This document shows, in pieces, positions 43,654 through 52,474 of a stretch of DNA of 64,000 nt. The notes under the pieces are model-generated. The model was given only the letters and a program-made list of their open reading frames with translations, was not told the origin of the DNA and ran no database searches. The stretch spans positions 1 to 64,000 of the forward strand of contig JBCBCP010000011.1 of assembly GCA_038530575.1 (NCBI GenBank). The letters are read 5' to 3'. The DNA is from JBCBCP01 sp038530575 (GTDB lineage Bacteria > Pseudomonadota > Alphaproteobacteria > Rhodobacterales > Rhodobacteraceae). The position numbers and the translations under genes were made by a program. How positions within the stretch are numbered: the stretch's first letter is position 1; every line of letters starts with the position of its first letter.

Positions 43654-44948
43654 CACAGCGCTCCTTTCGGCGGTGTGTTCGCCTCGTTCCAGGCGTCCTT
43701 GAGGTCTGGCGCCGTGCGCCGCGCGATCCCGATGCCGACCACTGCAATGGCGGCAAAGACCAGCCACGGGACAACCGAGTGACTGTCAAACGTGGTCCAG
43801 AACAGCGTCATCTCATCGCCCGAACCATGGCGTAGGTGGAACAGCATCTCGACCAGTCCGCACACCCCGAGGATGCCGATGCCCGCGGGGATCAGCGTCT
43901 TGATATACGGCATGACCAGAAGACTGCCTTTGCCAAGCCTGATTGCCGGTACGTGCATCATCAGGAGGCCCGCAAGACCGCCCGGGAAATACATGACCGT
44001 CGCCACGAACAGCGCACCCGCATAAAGCGCCCATAGATCCGTCTCAAGGCTGAGAACGGTCTGCACCAGCGTGAAGACAACCGCCCCGATGATCGGGCCA
44101 AAGAAGAACCCGACACCGCCCAGAAATGTGACCAGGAGGATCAGACCCGACGAGGTTGCATTGAGGTTCTCTTCTGTCAGGATCTCGTAGTTGATGGCGA
44201 AAAGCGCCCCTGAGATGCCCGCAAAGAAACCCGAGGCCACGAAGGAATAGAACCGCACCCAGCGCGCCGAGTAGCCGAGGAACTCTGCCCGCTCCGGGTT
44301 GTCGCGCACGGCGTTTGCCATGCGGCCCATGGGCGTGCGCGTCCACAGGTACATCAGCAGCGCGGAAATCAGCAGCCACGCGGCAATCAGGTAATACACT
44401 TCGATCTGCTGCAGAAACTCGACGCCAAAGAAGGGTTGCGCGTAGGTCCTGTCGCCGCTGATCCCTTCCTCACCGCCAAAGAAGGCGACGATGATGATAG
44501 AACAGGCCGCGATCAGTTCGCCCACACCAAGGCTGATCATGGCAAAGACCGTGCCCGCATTGCGTGTCGAAAAGCTGCCGACGATCATCGCCAGTCCCAT
44601 GCCGACAAGGCCGCCAAAGATTGGCAGGACCGGCAAGGGAAAGCTGCCGAAAAACTCGGTCGCGTTCATAATGTGCATGCAGGCAAATCCGCCCACACCC
44701 GCATAAACTGCGTGGCCGAAGGACAGCATGCCCCCCTGCCCCAGCAACATGTTGTAAGCCAGCGCAAAGATCACCGTGATGGCCATCTGGTTCATGATCG
44801 TGATGGCCGACCGTTCCTGGAAGACCACCGGAAGCAGGATCAGAACGATTGCCGCGATCACCCAAGGCATCCAGCCAGTGATAAGCGTGCCCGCACGCAT
44901 GCGCTGCGCGGGCTTTGCCGGATCTGTTTTCAACTCTGCATTGGTCAT
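43653..44948 (-). CDS. LivM-type ABC transporter permease
   Basis: The product is an inner-membrane permease of 431 residues with about ten hydrophobic segments. It has LAYNMLLGQGGMLSFGHAVYAG, the LivM hallmark, the coupling-loop region TPMGRMANAVRDNPERAEFLGY, and FLGGVGFFFGPIIGA. A C-terminal extension adds about 100 residues, including extra membrane segments, over a minimal LivM. It overlaps the LivH-type gene by 4 bases. Confidence 0.94.
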   Translation of the reverse strand: MTNAELKTDPAKPAQRMRAGTLITGWMPWVIAAIVLILLPVVFQERSAITIMNQMAITVIFALAYNMLLGQGGMLSFGHAVYAGVGGFACMHIMNATEFFGSFPLPVLPIFGGLVGMGLAMIVGSFSTRNAGTVFAMISLGVGELIAACSIIIVAFFGGEEGISGDRTYAQPFFGVEFLQQIEVYYLIAAWLLISALLMYLWTRTPMGRMANAVRDNPERAEFLGYSARWVRFYSFVASGFFAGISGALFAINYEILTEENLNATSSGLILLVTFLGGVGFFFGPIIGAVVFTLVQTVLSLETDLWALYAGALFVATVMYFPGGLAGLLMMHVPAIRLGKGSLLVMPYIKTLIPAGIGILGVCGLVEMLFHLRHGSGDEMTLFWTTFDSHSVVPWLVFAAIAVVGIGIARRTAPDLKDAWNEANTPPKGAL

Positions 44949-45901
44949 GACTGGCGGTTCCCGAAGAGGCCATAGGGCCGGAAGACGAGGATCAGCACCA
45001 TCAGCAGGAAGGGCAGGATGTCCGCGATCTGCGGGCTGGTCAGCGACCAGAGGTCACGCCATGCGCTGTCCCAGATGGGCTCTGGCTTGGTAAAGCCCAG
45101 GCCGGTCAGGATGTCTTCCATGCGGATGTTGTAGGCTTTCGCAAACGTGGTGATCCAACCGATCAGCAACGACGCAACAAGCGCGCCCCACAGGCTACCA
45201 AGCCCGCCGATCACGATCACCACGAACACGATGGAGCCGAGCACGAAGGCCATGCCGGGGAAGGTCGACAGGACCGGGCCAGCGATCACACCGGCAACTC
45301 CTGCGAGTGCGGTACCTACGCCAAAGACCCCCATAAAGATAAGCGGCACGTTGTGGCCCAGTGCCTCCACCGTTTTGGGATAGCTCAGGGCGGCCTGAAT
45401 GATCATCCCCACACGCGTCCGGGTCAGGATGTACAGAAGGCCAAGGAAAATGCCGACCGAGATGAAGATCATGAAGATCTTGAACGCCGGGATCGAGTTG
45501 CCCGCGATGGAGAAGGCGGTAAACGCCAATTCAGGTGGGATCTCGTAAGGCACGTGGTTCTTGCCCCAGACAAACTGCACCACCTCTTCGATCAAGAGCG
45601 CAAGGCCGAAGGTAAAGATCAGCTCGGGCACGTGACCGTATTGGTGGACGCGGCGCAGGCCGAACCTTTCGACGCCTGCGCCCATCACGCCTACGATAAT
45701 TGGCGCAAGCAAGAGGCCCATCCAAAAACCAAGATAGGTGCTGATTGAGTACGCAAAGTAGGCGCCGAGCATATAAAAGCTGGCATGGGCGAAGTTCAGT
45801 ACGCCCATCATCGAAAAGATCAGGGTCAGGCCGGCGCTGAGCATGAACAGCAACAGGCCAGTGACAAGACCGTCGATCAGGTTGACGAGAATAAGCTCCA
45901 T
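44945..45901 (-). CDS. LivH-type ABC transporter permease
   Basis: The product has 318 residues with about eight membrane segments. It has LIDGLVTGLLLFMLSAGLTLIFSMM, GVLNFAHASFYMLGAY, the coupling loop IQAALSYPKTVEALGHNV and VIGGLGSLWGALVASLLIG. The ATG at 45901 is preceded by GGGGAGGGG; upstream in-frame codons have no site. It partners the LivM-type permease to form the transport channel. Confidence 0.94.
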   Translation of the reverse strand: MELILVNLIDGLVTGLLLFMLSAGLTLIFSMMGVLNFAHASFYMLGAYFAYSISTYLGFWMGLLLAPIIVGVMGAGVERFGLRRVHQYGHVPELIFTFGLALLIEEVVQFVWGKNHVPYEIPPELAFTAFSIAGNSIPAFKIFMIFISVGIFLGLLYILTRTRVGMIIQAALSYPKTVEALGHNVPLIFMGVFGVGTALAGVAGVIAGPVLSTFPGMAFVLGSIVFVVIVIGGLGSLWGALVASLLIGWITTFAKAYNIRMEDILTGLGFTKPEPIWDSAWRDLWSLTSPQIADILPFLLMVLILVFRPYGLFGNRQS

Positions 45902-45986
45902 CCGCCCCTCCCCAAGGCAATCAGTATCTGCGTTTCGTTGCTCCGCGTCAGGCGGGCAAAGGCGCACTGTTTTTTGTCATTGTGTC

Positions 45987-46037
45987 GGGCGAGAGGCAGC
46001 AGGCCCCTCGCCCGTGGCGCACGCCGCGCGGCGTGCG
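45987..46037 (-). promoter_or_regulatory. Hairpins between binding-protein and permease genes
   Basis: Two stems stand side by side: GGGCGAG / CTCGCCC (45987-46013) and a perfect 20-bp palindrome CGCACGCCGC-GCGGCGTGCG (46018-46037). They lie between the substrate-binding-protein stop and the LivH-type gene, in the position of an attenuator or mRNA-stabilising element. No T-run follows. Confidence 0.6.
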
Positions 46038-46087
46038 TGGTATCAATGCCGCACCGGATCTTGCCATCCGGCGCCACACCGCTGGTC

Positions 46088-47341
46088 TTATGCCCCGTCG
46101 GGACGGCGCATGTTGCAGGTGGTCGGGCTATCCATGCCGGCCATCGGGATCGTCTTGATCACGCTGATGCCATAGGGCGAGCCGTCATAGGGGAACGCTA
46201 CGTTCTGGTCCGTGTGCTCAAAGATGTGCAGGTCCTGGATCGCCTGGTGATCGTTGGGCCGCATGAAGATTTTGCTGCCAAAGATCGACTGATACTCCAT
46301 GCCTTCAAGCGCTGTGGCAACGGCTACCACGTCGTCGGCAGAGCCTGCGGCATCAATTGCCTGTGCCAACATGCCGATGACGTTCGCGATGCGCGTCTGG
46401 TCAAGGTTGCCGTCCGGGTGCTTCTCGAGGAACGCATTGTAGTAGTCAGTGATCTCCTGGCTTGGGCTCGGGTTGACCCGGCCTTCACCAACGAGACGCA
46501 GCGTGCCCTTGCCCGCCTCGCCAAACGCCGCCGTGATGCCGGAGCCTGCAGCGTAGTAGGTGTAGATCGGACCTTCGAAACCGCTTTCGATGATCGACCG
46601 GCCGAGGCCAACCATGTCAGCGCCCCAGTTGCCGGTGATGACCGCGTCCGCGCCCGAACCCATGATCTTGCGGCTATAGGGGGTGAAGTCGTTCACCTTG
46701 CCGATCGGGTGCAACTCGTTGCCGACAATCTCGACGCTTCCGCCATCTTTTTCGCCAAGGAACCGCACGGCGGCTGCCGCAACGGCCTTACCAAACGAAT
46801 AGTCCTGGCCGATCACGTATACGCTTTCAGTGCCGGCGGCGACGATGGAATCGGTAATCGCATCCATCTTGATGTCTGCGTTGGCGTCAAAGCGGAAGTG
46901 CCAGAAGTTGCACTTGTCGTTCGTCAGCGCCGGGTCCACAGCCGCGTAGTTCAGGAACAGAACGCGGTCGTCTGGGTTGCGGCGGTTGTGCTTGTCGATT
47001 GCTTCGGTCAGCGCGTTTGCCACGCCGGACGAGTTGCCTTGTGCAATGAAGCGAATGCCCTGGTCGATCGCGACCTGCAGTTGGATCAGCGATTCCTTGG
47101 GGCTGATCTTGTTGTCGAAGGCGACGATTTCGAACATATCGCCGCCGAGAACGCCACCATTCGCGTTCACGATGTAATCGGCCGCATGCTCAAACTGGTG
47201 CAGGCCGTTTGTGCCGGTCGCGGCGAACGGGCCCGACAGCGGGTCGATGAAGGCAATCTTGATGTTGTCTGCAGCGACCGCGACTGCACTGACGGACAGA
47301 GCCAGCGCTGCGGCAACGCCGAGCTTGATGGTAGTGCGCAT
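46088..47341 (-). CDS. Liv-type ABC transporter substrate-binding protein
   Basis: The product has 417 residues with a signal peptide (MRTTIKLGVAAALALSVSAVAVA) and then the LivJ/K-type fold starting NIKIAFIDPLSGPFAATGTN. It carries the IGQDYSFGKAVAAAAVRF segment. It delivers the unknown substrate to the permeases encoded downstream. The gene heads the importer operon, 306 bases behind the IclR gene, with a CCTCCC-complement ribosome-binding site (GGGAGG) ahead of the ATG. Confidence 0.93.
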   Translation of the reverse strand: MRTTIKLGVAAALALSVSAVAVAADNIKIAFIDPLSGPFAATGTNGLHQFEHAADYIVNANGGVLGGDMFEIVAFDNKISPKESLIQLQVAIDQGIRFIAQGNSSGVANALTEAIDKHNRRNPDDRVLFLNYAAVDPALTNDKCNFWHFRFDANADIKMDAITDSIVAAGTESVYVIGQDYSFGKAVAAAAVRFLGEKDGGSVEIVGNELHPIGKVNDFTPYSRKIMGSGADAVITGNWGADMVGLGRSIIESGFEGPIYTYYAAGSGITAAFGEAGKGTLRLVGEGRVNPSPSQEITDYYNAFLEKHPDGNLDQTRIANVIGMLAQAIDAAGSADDVVAVATALEGMEYQSIFGSKIFMRPNDHQAIQDLHIFEHTDQNVAFPYDGSPYGISVIKTIPMAGMDSPTTCNMRRPDGA

Positions 47342-47647
47342 AGAAGTTCCTCCCTAGAAACGCTCCGGCGATTGGGCGCTATGTTTGATTGTGCCGGTAG
47401 TGAGGAGAGGTTTGCACATAGGGTGGATAAGTCAAGCATTACCGGTGCTCAAAAAGGTGGCATAACCCTGCGTCACTCTGGGCTGGCACCTTCCTGAGGT
47501 TCCGCTGCTAACCCTCTGGTACTGGGACCAGATTTTATGAGTACATCGCATGAAATCGCCATCCAGGAGGGGCGAAACATTACAAGTCTCGGGACTGCCA
47601 CTTATTTCGCAGATCGAAACACGGTTCCGCAAATACGCGAATCCGAC
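47342..47647. other. Promoter region of the importer operon with a possible IclR operator
   Basis: This 306-base gap carries no gene. It should contain the promoter for the binding-protein gene. An imperfect inverted repeat CGAAAC-acg-GTTCCG at 47615-47629 lies next to the IclR gene's stop and could be an operator, but it is about 270 bases from the downstream start. No strong terminator is visible. Confidence 0.4.
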
Positions 47648-48445
47648 TTAGGGCCGCAGGGAAAGTGCCTCTGCCGCATCGGTCAGCATCCGGGCGTATG
47701 TGCCCTCCAGCTCTTTCTTTTTGACGTGAAACGATGGCCCGCCCACGTTCAGTCCCGCCACCCCATCCCCATCAAGGGTCCGGATCGGAGCGGCGATGCC
47801 ATTCACGTCCGCGCGCCACGCGCCATAAGCCTTGCAGTAGCCCAACGCTTCAAATTGCGCGCGCGCCTCATCGAGCAGGCGCGTGCGCTCCGGCTTACCC
47901 TCAGGCTCCGCTGCGTCGATCTTTGCTATCAGCGCCGCGCGCCGGTCTTCGTTCATACCCAGCAGCATGGCTCGCCCAATCGCGCTGGTGAACAGCGGCA
48001 GGCGCGCCCCGACCTGCATTGTCAACGATACATTCTCAAGACTGCGTTCCACCGCGATATAGACGGCATAGAACGCATGCCGTTCAGCGAGCGCGACGGT
48101 GATGAATGGGTTCGGTCCACGGCTCAGCGAGGTCATGGCTTCTTTGGCGCGGGCCGGCATCTGCATGCCCGCCAGCGTGGAAAAGCCCAGCCTCAGCACA
48201 CCTGCCCCCAGGCGGTAGGTGCCGGTGCGTGCGTCGGCCACCAGGTAATCCAGCGCGCACAGCGTATGGGTCAAACGGCTCACGGTCGGTTTCGGCAACC
48301 CGGTGCGCTGCGCAAAGTCCTGGTTGGTCAACCCGTCGTCACCGCTCTGAAAACACTTGAGAATATCGAGTCCACGCGCAAGCGCGGTGATAAAGTTGCG
48401 ATCCTTCTCCGGCTCAAGCCCGTCTGGAAAATCGCCCTCCATCAT
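47648..48445 (-). CDS. IclR family transcriptional regulator
   Basis: The product has 265 residues. The N-terminal winged helix (ALARGLDILKCFQ, LTNQDFAQRTGLPKPTVSRLTHTL) is followed by the IclR effector domain (LTMQVGARLPLFTSAIGRAML, ADVNGIAAPIRT). It lies at the end of the kinase/phosphatase/thiolase operon and immediately ahead of the importer operon, so it likely controls one or both in response to a pathway acid. The start at 48445 follows GAGGGTGA. Confidence 0.92.
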   Translation of the reverse strand: MMEGDFPDGLEPEKDRNFITALARGLDILKCFQSGDDGLTNQDFAQRTGLPKPTVSRLTHTLCALDYLVADARTGTYRLGAGVLRLGFSTLAGMQMPARAKEAMTSLSRGPNPFITVALAERHAFYAVYIAVERSLENVSLTMQVGARLPLFTSAIGRAMLLGMNEDRRAALIAKIDAAEPEGKPERTRLLDEARAQFEALGYCKAYGAWRADVNGIAAPIRTLDGDGVAGLNVGGPSFHVKKKELEGTYARMLTDAAEALSLRP

Positions 48446-48449
48446 CGCG

Positions 48450-49481
48450 TCACCCTCGCTGCTCCAGCGCTTTGAGGCCGAGACCGGCGAAGACCGGTAC
48501 ATAGGCGCCCATTGTTTTTGCTTTCGTCGGGTTCGACGCGTTCCCATCCAGCGCGCGTTTCAGCACGCCCTGAATAATCCCGGTCATCCGGAAAAAGCAA
48601 AAGCCGACGTAGAACCCGAAATTTTCGATCTCATCTATTCCGCGCCGCGCGCAGTATCGCGCGACAAACTCCTCATCGCTGGGCAGGCCCTGTGCGGCAC
48701 GGTCCACGCCCATCAGGCCGCGCCCCTCGCGCCCCGCGGGCAGCTGCCATTGCATGATAACAGCAGCCAGATCCGCGTAGGGATGGCCGATTGTGCTAAG
48801 CTCCCAGTCCAGCACCGCGAGGCACTCGGTTCCGGTCTTCGAAAACATCATGTTGTCGATCCGGTAATCCCCATGCACCAGCGTGCGCTGGCCGTCATCG
48901 GGGGGCTGGCGCGCCTCCATCTCGGCAATCAGCGCGTCCATCGCGGGCACGGTCTCAGTCTCGGACGCGCGGTACTGCTTGGTCCAGCGGCTGATCTGCC
49001 GTTCGTAGTAGTTGCCGGGCGGGCCATAGTCGCCAAGCCCCACCGCGTCGATATCGACATCATGCAGGGCCGCCAGCACGCGGTTCATCTCACCGATAAC
49101 CTCGCCGCGCCCTGTATTGTCTAGCTCTTCGAGCGTCGGTTCGTTGAAGTTCCGCCCGTCGATATGATCCATGATGTAGAAGTCCGACCCGATCACGTCT
49201 GGGTCCTCACACAGCAAGTGCATCTTGGCGACGGGCACGTCGGTCTCTGCCAGCGCGCTTTGCACCCGAAATTCGCGATCCACCGCATGGGCAGATTTCA
49301 GCAGCTTGCCCGGTGGCTTGCGCCGCAGCACGTAGTTGCGCGTGGGGGTCTTCAGCAAAAAGGTCGGGTTGGACTGGCCGCGGCTGAACTTTTCCGCCTC
49401 GATGGGCCCGTCAAAGCCGGGCAAGTGCTTGGCCAGATACGCGGCAACTGCGTCCAGATCGAGGGTTTGCGTGTCGTTCAT
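48450..49481 (-). CDS. Phosphotransferase, ACAD10/ACAD11 kinase-domain type
   Basis: The product has 343 residues of the APH/choline kinase fold. It shows NYVLRRKPPGKLLKSAHAVD, IMDHIDGRNF, the catalytic loop LVHGDYRIDNMMF and the metal Asp in AVLDWELSTIGHPYADLA. These segments match the N-terminal kinase domain of ACAD10/ACAD11 closely. Known relatives phosphorylate 4-hydroxyacyl-CoAs (LvaA in levulinate catabolism). An ACAD10/11-type dehydrogenase is encoded at 32281-33597. It is four bases from the IclR gene. Confidence 0.92.
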   Translation of the reverse strand: MNDTQTLDLDAVAAYLAKHLPGFDGPIEAEKFSRGQSNPTFLLKTPTRNYVLRRKPPGKLLKSAHAVDREFRVQSALAETDVPVAKMHLLCEDPDVIGSDFYIMDHIDGRNFNEPTLEELDNTGRGEVIGEMNRVLAALHDVDIDAVGLGDYGPPGNYYERQISRWTKQYRASETETVPAMDALIAEMEARQPPDDGQRTLVHGDYRIDNMMFSKTGTECLAVLDWELSTIGHPYADLAAVIMQWQLPAGREGRGLMGVDRAAQGLPSDEEFVARYCARRGIDEIENFGFYVGFCFFRMTGIIQGVLKRALDGNASNPTKAKTMGAYVPVFAGLGLKALEQRG

Positions 49482-49488
49482 GGTGCCC

Positions 49489-50130
49489 TCAAGAGTAGCT
49501 GAGCAGGTCCGGCGCCGCATCAAGATGGGGCGCGGCGTTGAATTGATGCAGGAAAAACCGGGGGCCTGAAAAGACGAATGTTGTGACAGATGTGTTTTTC
49601 ACCTGCAGGTTCAGTTCCATCATCATGCGCGTGGGCGCCTCCAGCGCGCGGCTGGCCAGCTGGCCAATCACCCCGCCCGAAGAGACGACCAGCACCCGTT
49701 TGGCTTTCGTATCGCAGGCAAAGGCCCGGGCGGCTTCGGTGCGGGCGGCAAAATCGTCCCACGTCTCCGCGACGCCCGCCAGCTCGCCGCGTTGCCACAT
49801 CAGAACCGTGTCGCGCAGCGTGCGGAAATGGGTTTTTCGGTCGCCTTTAACGAGTTCGGGGATTTCCCCTTCATAACGCGCGGCCAGCAAATCAGCGAAG
49901 TCGTACTCGTTGAACCCGGAATGGCTATCCGCCCCGTCAAAGCCCATCGAAGCCAGCGTCTCTGCATGACGCTGCATCGTGCCGATGACAATGCGGTCGG
50001 GGGTCCAGCCCGTATCGGCCAGATGCGCGCCGACCGCCCGCGATTGTGCGTGACCAAGATCAGACAGCACATCGTAGTTCGCAGCGCCAAAAGACGCCTG
50101 CCCGTGCCGTATGACCATCAGCTCCGCCAT
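49489..50130 (-). CDS. Histidine phosphatase family protein
   Basis: The product has 213 residues with the phospho-His motif LMVIRHGQASF at the N-terminus, the second Arg/Glu regions, and the second His region VLVVSSGGVIGQLA where the expected His-Gly is Ser-Gly. The change from the usual H at that position makes phosphatase activity less sure. The ATG at 50130 forms TGATG with the upstream gene. It lies between the kinase and the nitronate-monooxygenase-like gene. Confidence 0.85.
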   Translation of the reverse strand: MAELMVIRHGQASFGAANYDVLSDLGHAQSRAVGAHLADTGWTPDRIVIGTMQRHAETLASMGFDGADSHSGFNEYDFADLLAARYEGEIPELVKGDRKTHFRTLRDTVLMWQRGELAGVAETWDDFAARTEAARAFACDTKAKRVLVVSSGGVIGQLASRALEAPTRMMMELNLQVKNTSVTTFVFSGPRFFLHQFNAAPHLDAAPDLLSYS

Positions 50131-51116
50131 CAGAACTCCGCAGCGATCCGCCTGCCCGCAGCGGCGTATTCGGCCGCCATCCGGTCCACGATACTGGCCG
50201 CTGGCCCGACAGATTTCACCGCGCCGATCCCCTGCCCCGAGCCCCAGATTGTTTTCCACGCCTTTGGCTTGGACGAGCCCTGGCTGAAGTTCATCGAAGA
50301 CGCATCGGCGGTGGGCAAGTTGTCGGGGTCCATGCCCGCCGCCTCGACTGAGCCGCGCAGATAGTTGCCCCACACCCCGGTAAAGAGCGAGGAATAGACA
50401 ATGTCCTCGGCCCCGCTGCTGACGATCATGTCCTTGTATTCAGGCTGCGCGTTTGCCTCCTCGGTGGCGATAAAGGCCGAGCCGGTGTAGCCAAAATCCG
50501 CGCCCATCGCGCGGGCCGCCAGCAAGGCCTGCCCGGTCGCAATCGCGCCTGACAAGGCAATCGGGCCGTCAAACCACTCCCGGATTTCCTGCACCAGCGC
50601 GAAGGGCGACTGCGCCCCCGCATGCCCGCCAGCGCCAGCCGCGACAGCCACCAGACCATCCGCGCCTTTGTCTATCGCCTTGCGGGCAAAGGTGTTGTTG
50701 ATGATGTCGTGCAGCACGACGCCGCCGCATGAATGCGCGGCCTCGTTCACCTCGACCCGCGCGCCCAGCGAGGTGATCCAGATCGGCACCTCGTGCTTCA
50801 CGCAAATCTCAAGGTCGCGCTCCAGCCGCCCGTTGGAGCGGTGCACGATCTGGTTCACCGCAAAAGGCGCCGCCGGATTGTCCGGGTTCGCCTGATTGTG
50901 CCGGTCGAGCTCCTCGCGGATCTGCGTCAACCACGCGTCCAGCAACGGCGGCTCGCCCTCACCTTCCCGCGCGTTCAGCGCCGGGAAAGAGCCAACAATT
51001 CCCGCCTTGCACTGGGCAATCACCAGTTCCGGCCCCGAAATGATAAACAGCGGCGAGCCGATCAGCGGAATCCGCAAGCCCTGCAACGCCTTGGGCAAAT
51101 GACTGTCATTCCGCAC
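50130..51116 (-). CDS. Nitronate monooxygenase family flavoprotein
   Basis: The product is an FMN-binding TIM-barrel protein of 328 residues, of the NMO/2-nitropropane dioxygenase family. It has PLFIISGPELVIAQCKAG, ITSLGARVEVNEAAH, the FMN phosphate segment VAAGAGGHAGAQSPFALV and ALSGAIATGQALLAARAMGADFGYTGSAF. Family members in acyl-CoA clusters may act as enoyl reductases or dehydrogenases rather than on nitronates. It precedes the histidine phosphatase and follows a dispersed repeat. Confidence 0.88.
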   Translation of the reverse strand: MRNDSHLPKALQGLRIPLIGSPLFIISGPELVIAQCKAGIVGSFPALNAREGEGEPPLLDAWLTQIREELDRHNQANPDNPAAPFAVNQIVHRSNGRLERDLEICVKHEVPIWITSLGARVEVNEAAHSCGGVVLHDIINNTFARKAIDKGADGLVAVAAGAGGHAGAQSPFALVQEIREWFDGPIALSGAIATGQALLAARAMGADFGYTGSAFIATEEANAQPEYKDMIVSSGAEDIVYSSLFTGVWGNYLRGSVEAAGMDPDNLPTADASSMNFSQGSSKPKAWKTIWGSGQGIGAVKSVGPAASIVDRMAAEYAAAGRRIAAEF

Positions 51117-51125
51117 CGTGCGTCT

Positions 51126-51200
51126 CCTTCACTTGGCAAAATAAACTTCGGGGGTGTGGGGGCAGAGCCCCCACGCGATTTTTCGAAAAATCGCCGCCCC
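51126..51200 (+). repeat. Dispersed GC-rich hairpin repeat, copy 2
   Basis: The element runs CTTCACTTGGCAAAATAAAC, a GGGGGCAGAGCCCCC palindrome, then a perfect hairpin GCGATTTTTC-GAAAAATCGC. It fills the gap between thiolase and the NMO-like gene within a minus-strand operon. The order of parts is the same as in copy 1 (5058-5136). Confidence 0.75.
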
Positions 51201-51201
51201 T

Positions 51202-52398
51202 TTACAGAACCTCGAAGAGGCCCGCAGCCCCCATGCCGCCGCCCACGCACATCGTGCAGACCACGTATTTTGCCCCGCGGCGCTTGCCCTCGATCAGCGC
51301 GTGGCCAACCATGCGTGCGCCGGACATGCCGTAAGGATGCCCGATGGAGATCGCGCCGCCATTCACGTTCAAGATCTCGTCCGGGATGCCAAGATGGTCG
51401 CGGCTGGCCAGCACCTGAGAAGCAAATGCCTCGTTCAGCTCCCAAAGGCCGATGTCGTCCATCTTCAGACCGTTCGCTTCCAGCAGCTTTGGCACGGCGT
51501 AGATCGGGCCGATCCCCATCTCGTCGGGCTCGCAGCCCGCAGCCGTCACGCCAACATAGCGGCCCAGTGGCGTCAGGCCCTTCTTTTCCGCCACCGAGGC
51601 TTCCATCACAACCGCCGCAGACGCCCCATCTGACAGCTGGGAGGCGTTGCCGGCGGTGATGAACTGGCCCTCCTTCACATGCATGCCGTTCTTGAATACC
51701 GGCTGAAGCCCGGCAAGGCTTTCCGCCGAGGTGCCGGGCCGGTTGCCTTCGTCTTTCTCGAGCGTCACCTCATGCTCGGAGATTTCCTTGGTTTCCTTGT
51801 TCTGCACCATCATCACAGAGGTCAGTGGCACGATTTCATCATCAAACTTGCCTGCCTGCTGCGCCTGGTGCGTGCGCTCCTGGCTCTGGGCGGCATAGGC
51901 GTCTTGCGCCTCGCGCGAGACGTTGTAGCGCGCGGCGACGTTTTCCGCCGTCTCGAGCATCGTCATGTACATTTCCTGCTTGTGCTGCATCAGGTAGGGG
52001 TCGGCCTTCACGCGCATCTCTGGCGTTTGCACGAGGCTTATGCTTTCCACACCGCCCCCGACGACGATATCCATCCCATCGTGCAGAACCTGCTTGGCGG
52101 CGGTGGCGATGGCCATCATGCCGCTGGCGCATTGCCGGTCCAGCGACATGCCCGCAACGGTGACAGGCAGGCCGGCCCGAATGGCAGCCTGGCGGGCGAT
52201 GTTGCCTGAGCCGTGGCCCTGTTGCAGCGCCGAGCCGATCACCGTGTCTTCGACCTCGCCGCCTTCAATGCCGGCGCGGCTGACCGCATTGGCGATGGCA
52301 TGCGCGGTCAGCGCCTGCGGCGTGGTGCTGTTGAAGGCGCCCCGGTAAGCTTTGCCGATGGGGGTGCGGGCGGTAGAGACAATAACGGCGTCACGCAT
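51202..52398 (-). CDS. Acetyl-CoA acyltransferase (thiolase)
   Basis: The enzyme cleaves 3-ketoacyl-CoA with CoA, ending beta-oxidation. The product has 398 residues with nucleophile Cys90 in LDRQCASGMMAI, the His motif NGGAISIGHPYGMSGARM and the second Cys in CTMCVGGGMGAAGLFE. This is the degradative FadA-like form. It follows two SDR genes and two acyl-CoA dehydrogenase genes in the same direction. Confidence 0.95.
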   Translation of the reverse strand: MRDAVIVSTARTPIGKAYRGAFNSTTPQALTAHAIANAVSRAGIEGGEVEDTVIGSALQQGHGSGNIARQAAIRAGLPVTVAGMSLDRQCASGMMAIATAAKQVLHDGMDIVVGGGVESISLVQTPEMRVKADPYLMQHKQEMYMTMLETAENVAARYNVSREAQDAYAAQSQERTHQAQQAGKFDDEIVPLTSVMMVQNKETKEISEHEVTLEKDEGNRPGTSAESLAGLQPVFKNGMHVKEGQFITAGNASQLSDGASAAVVMEASVAEKKGLTPLGRYVGVTAAGCEPDEMGIGPIYAVPKLLEANGLKMDDIGLWELNEAFASQVLASRDHLGIPDEILNVNGGAISIGHPYGMSGARMVGHALIEGKRRGAKYVVCTMCVGGGMGAAGLFEVL

Positions 52399-52423
52399 GG
52401 GTGTGGTCCTTTGGTTTGGGTTG

Positions 52424-52470
52424 GACTGGGGCTCTGCCCCAGACCCCGGAGTTTTTTGGCAGAATGAAGC
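52424..52470 (-). repeat. Dispersed GC-rich hairpin repeat, copy 3 (short)
   Basis: On the minus strand it reads CTTCATTCTGCCAAAAAAC, then CTCCGGGGT and the palindrome TGGGGCAGAGCCCCA. It starts 4 bases after the SDR stop and lies ahead of thiolase. The second hairpin found in copies 1 and 2 is missing. Confidence 0.7.
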
Positions 52471-52474
52471 TGGA

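Noticed and set aside
45785..47497. Long plus-strand open frame opposite the second binding-protein gene
   Set aside because: It is antisense to a complete binding-protein gene and yields unconserved His/Val/Arg-rich sequence.
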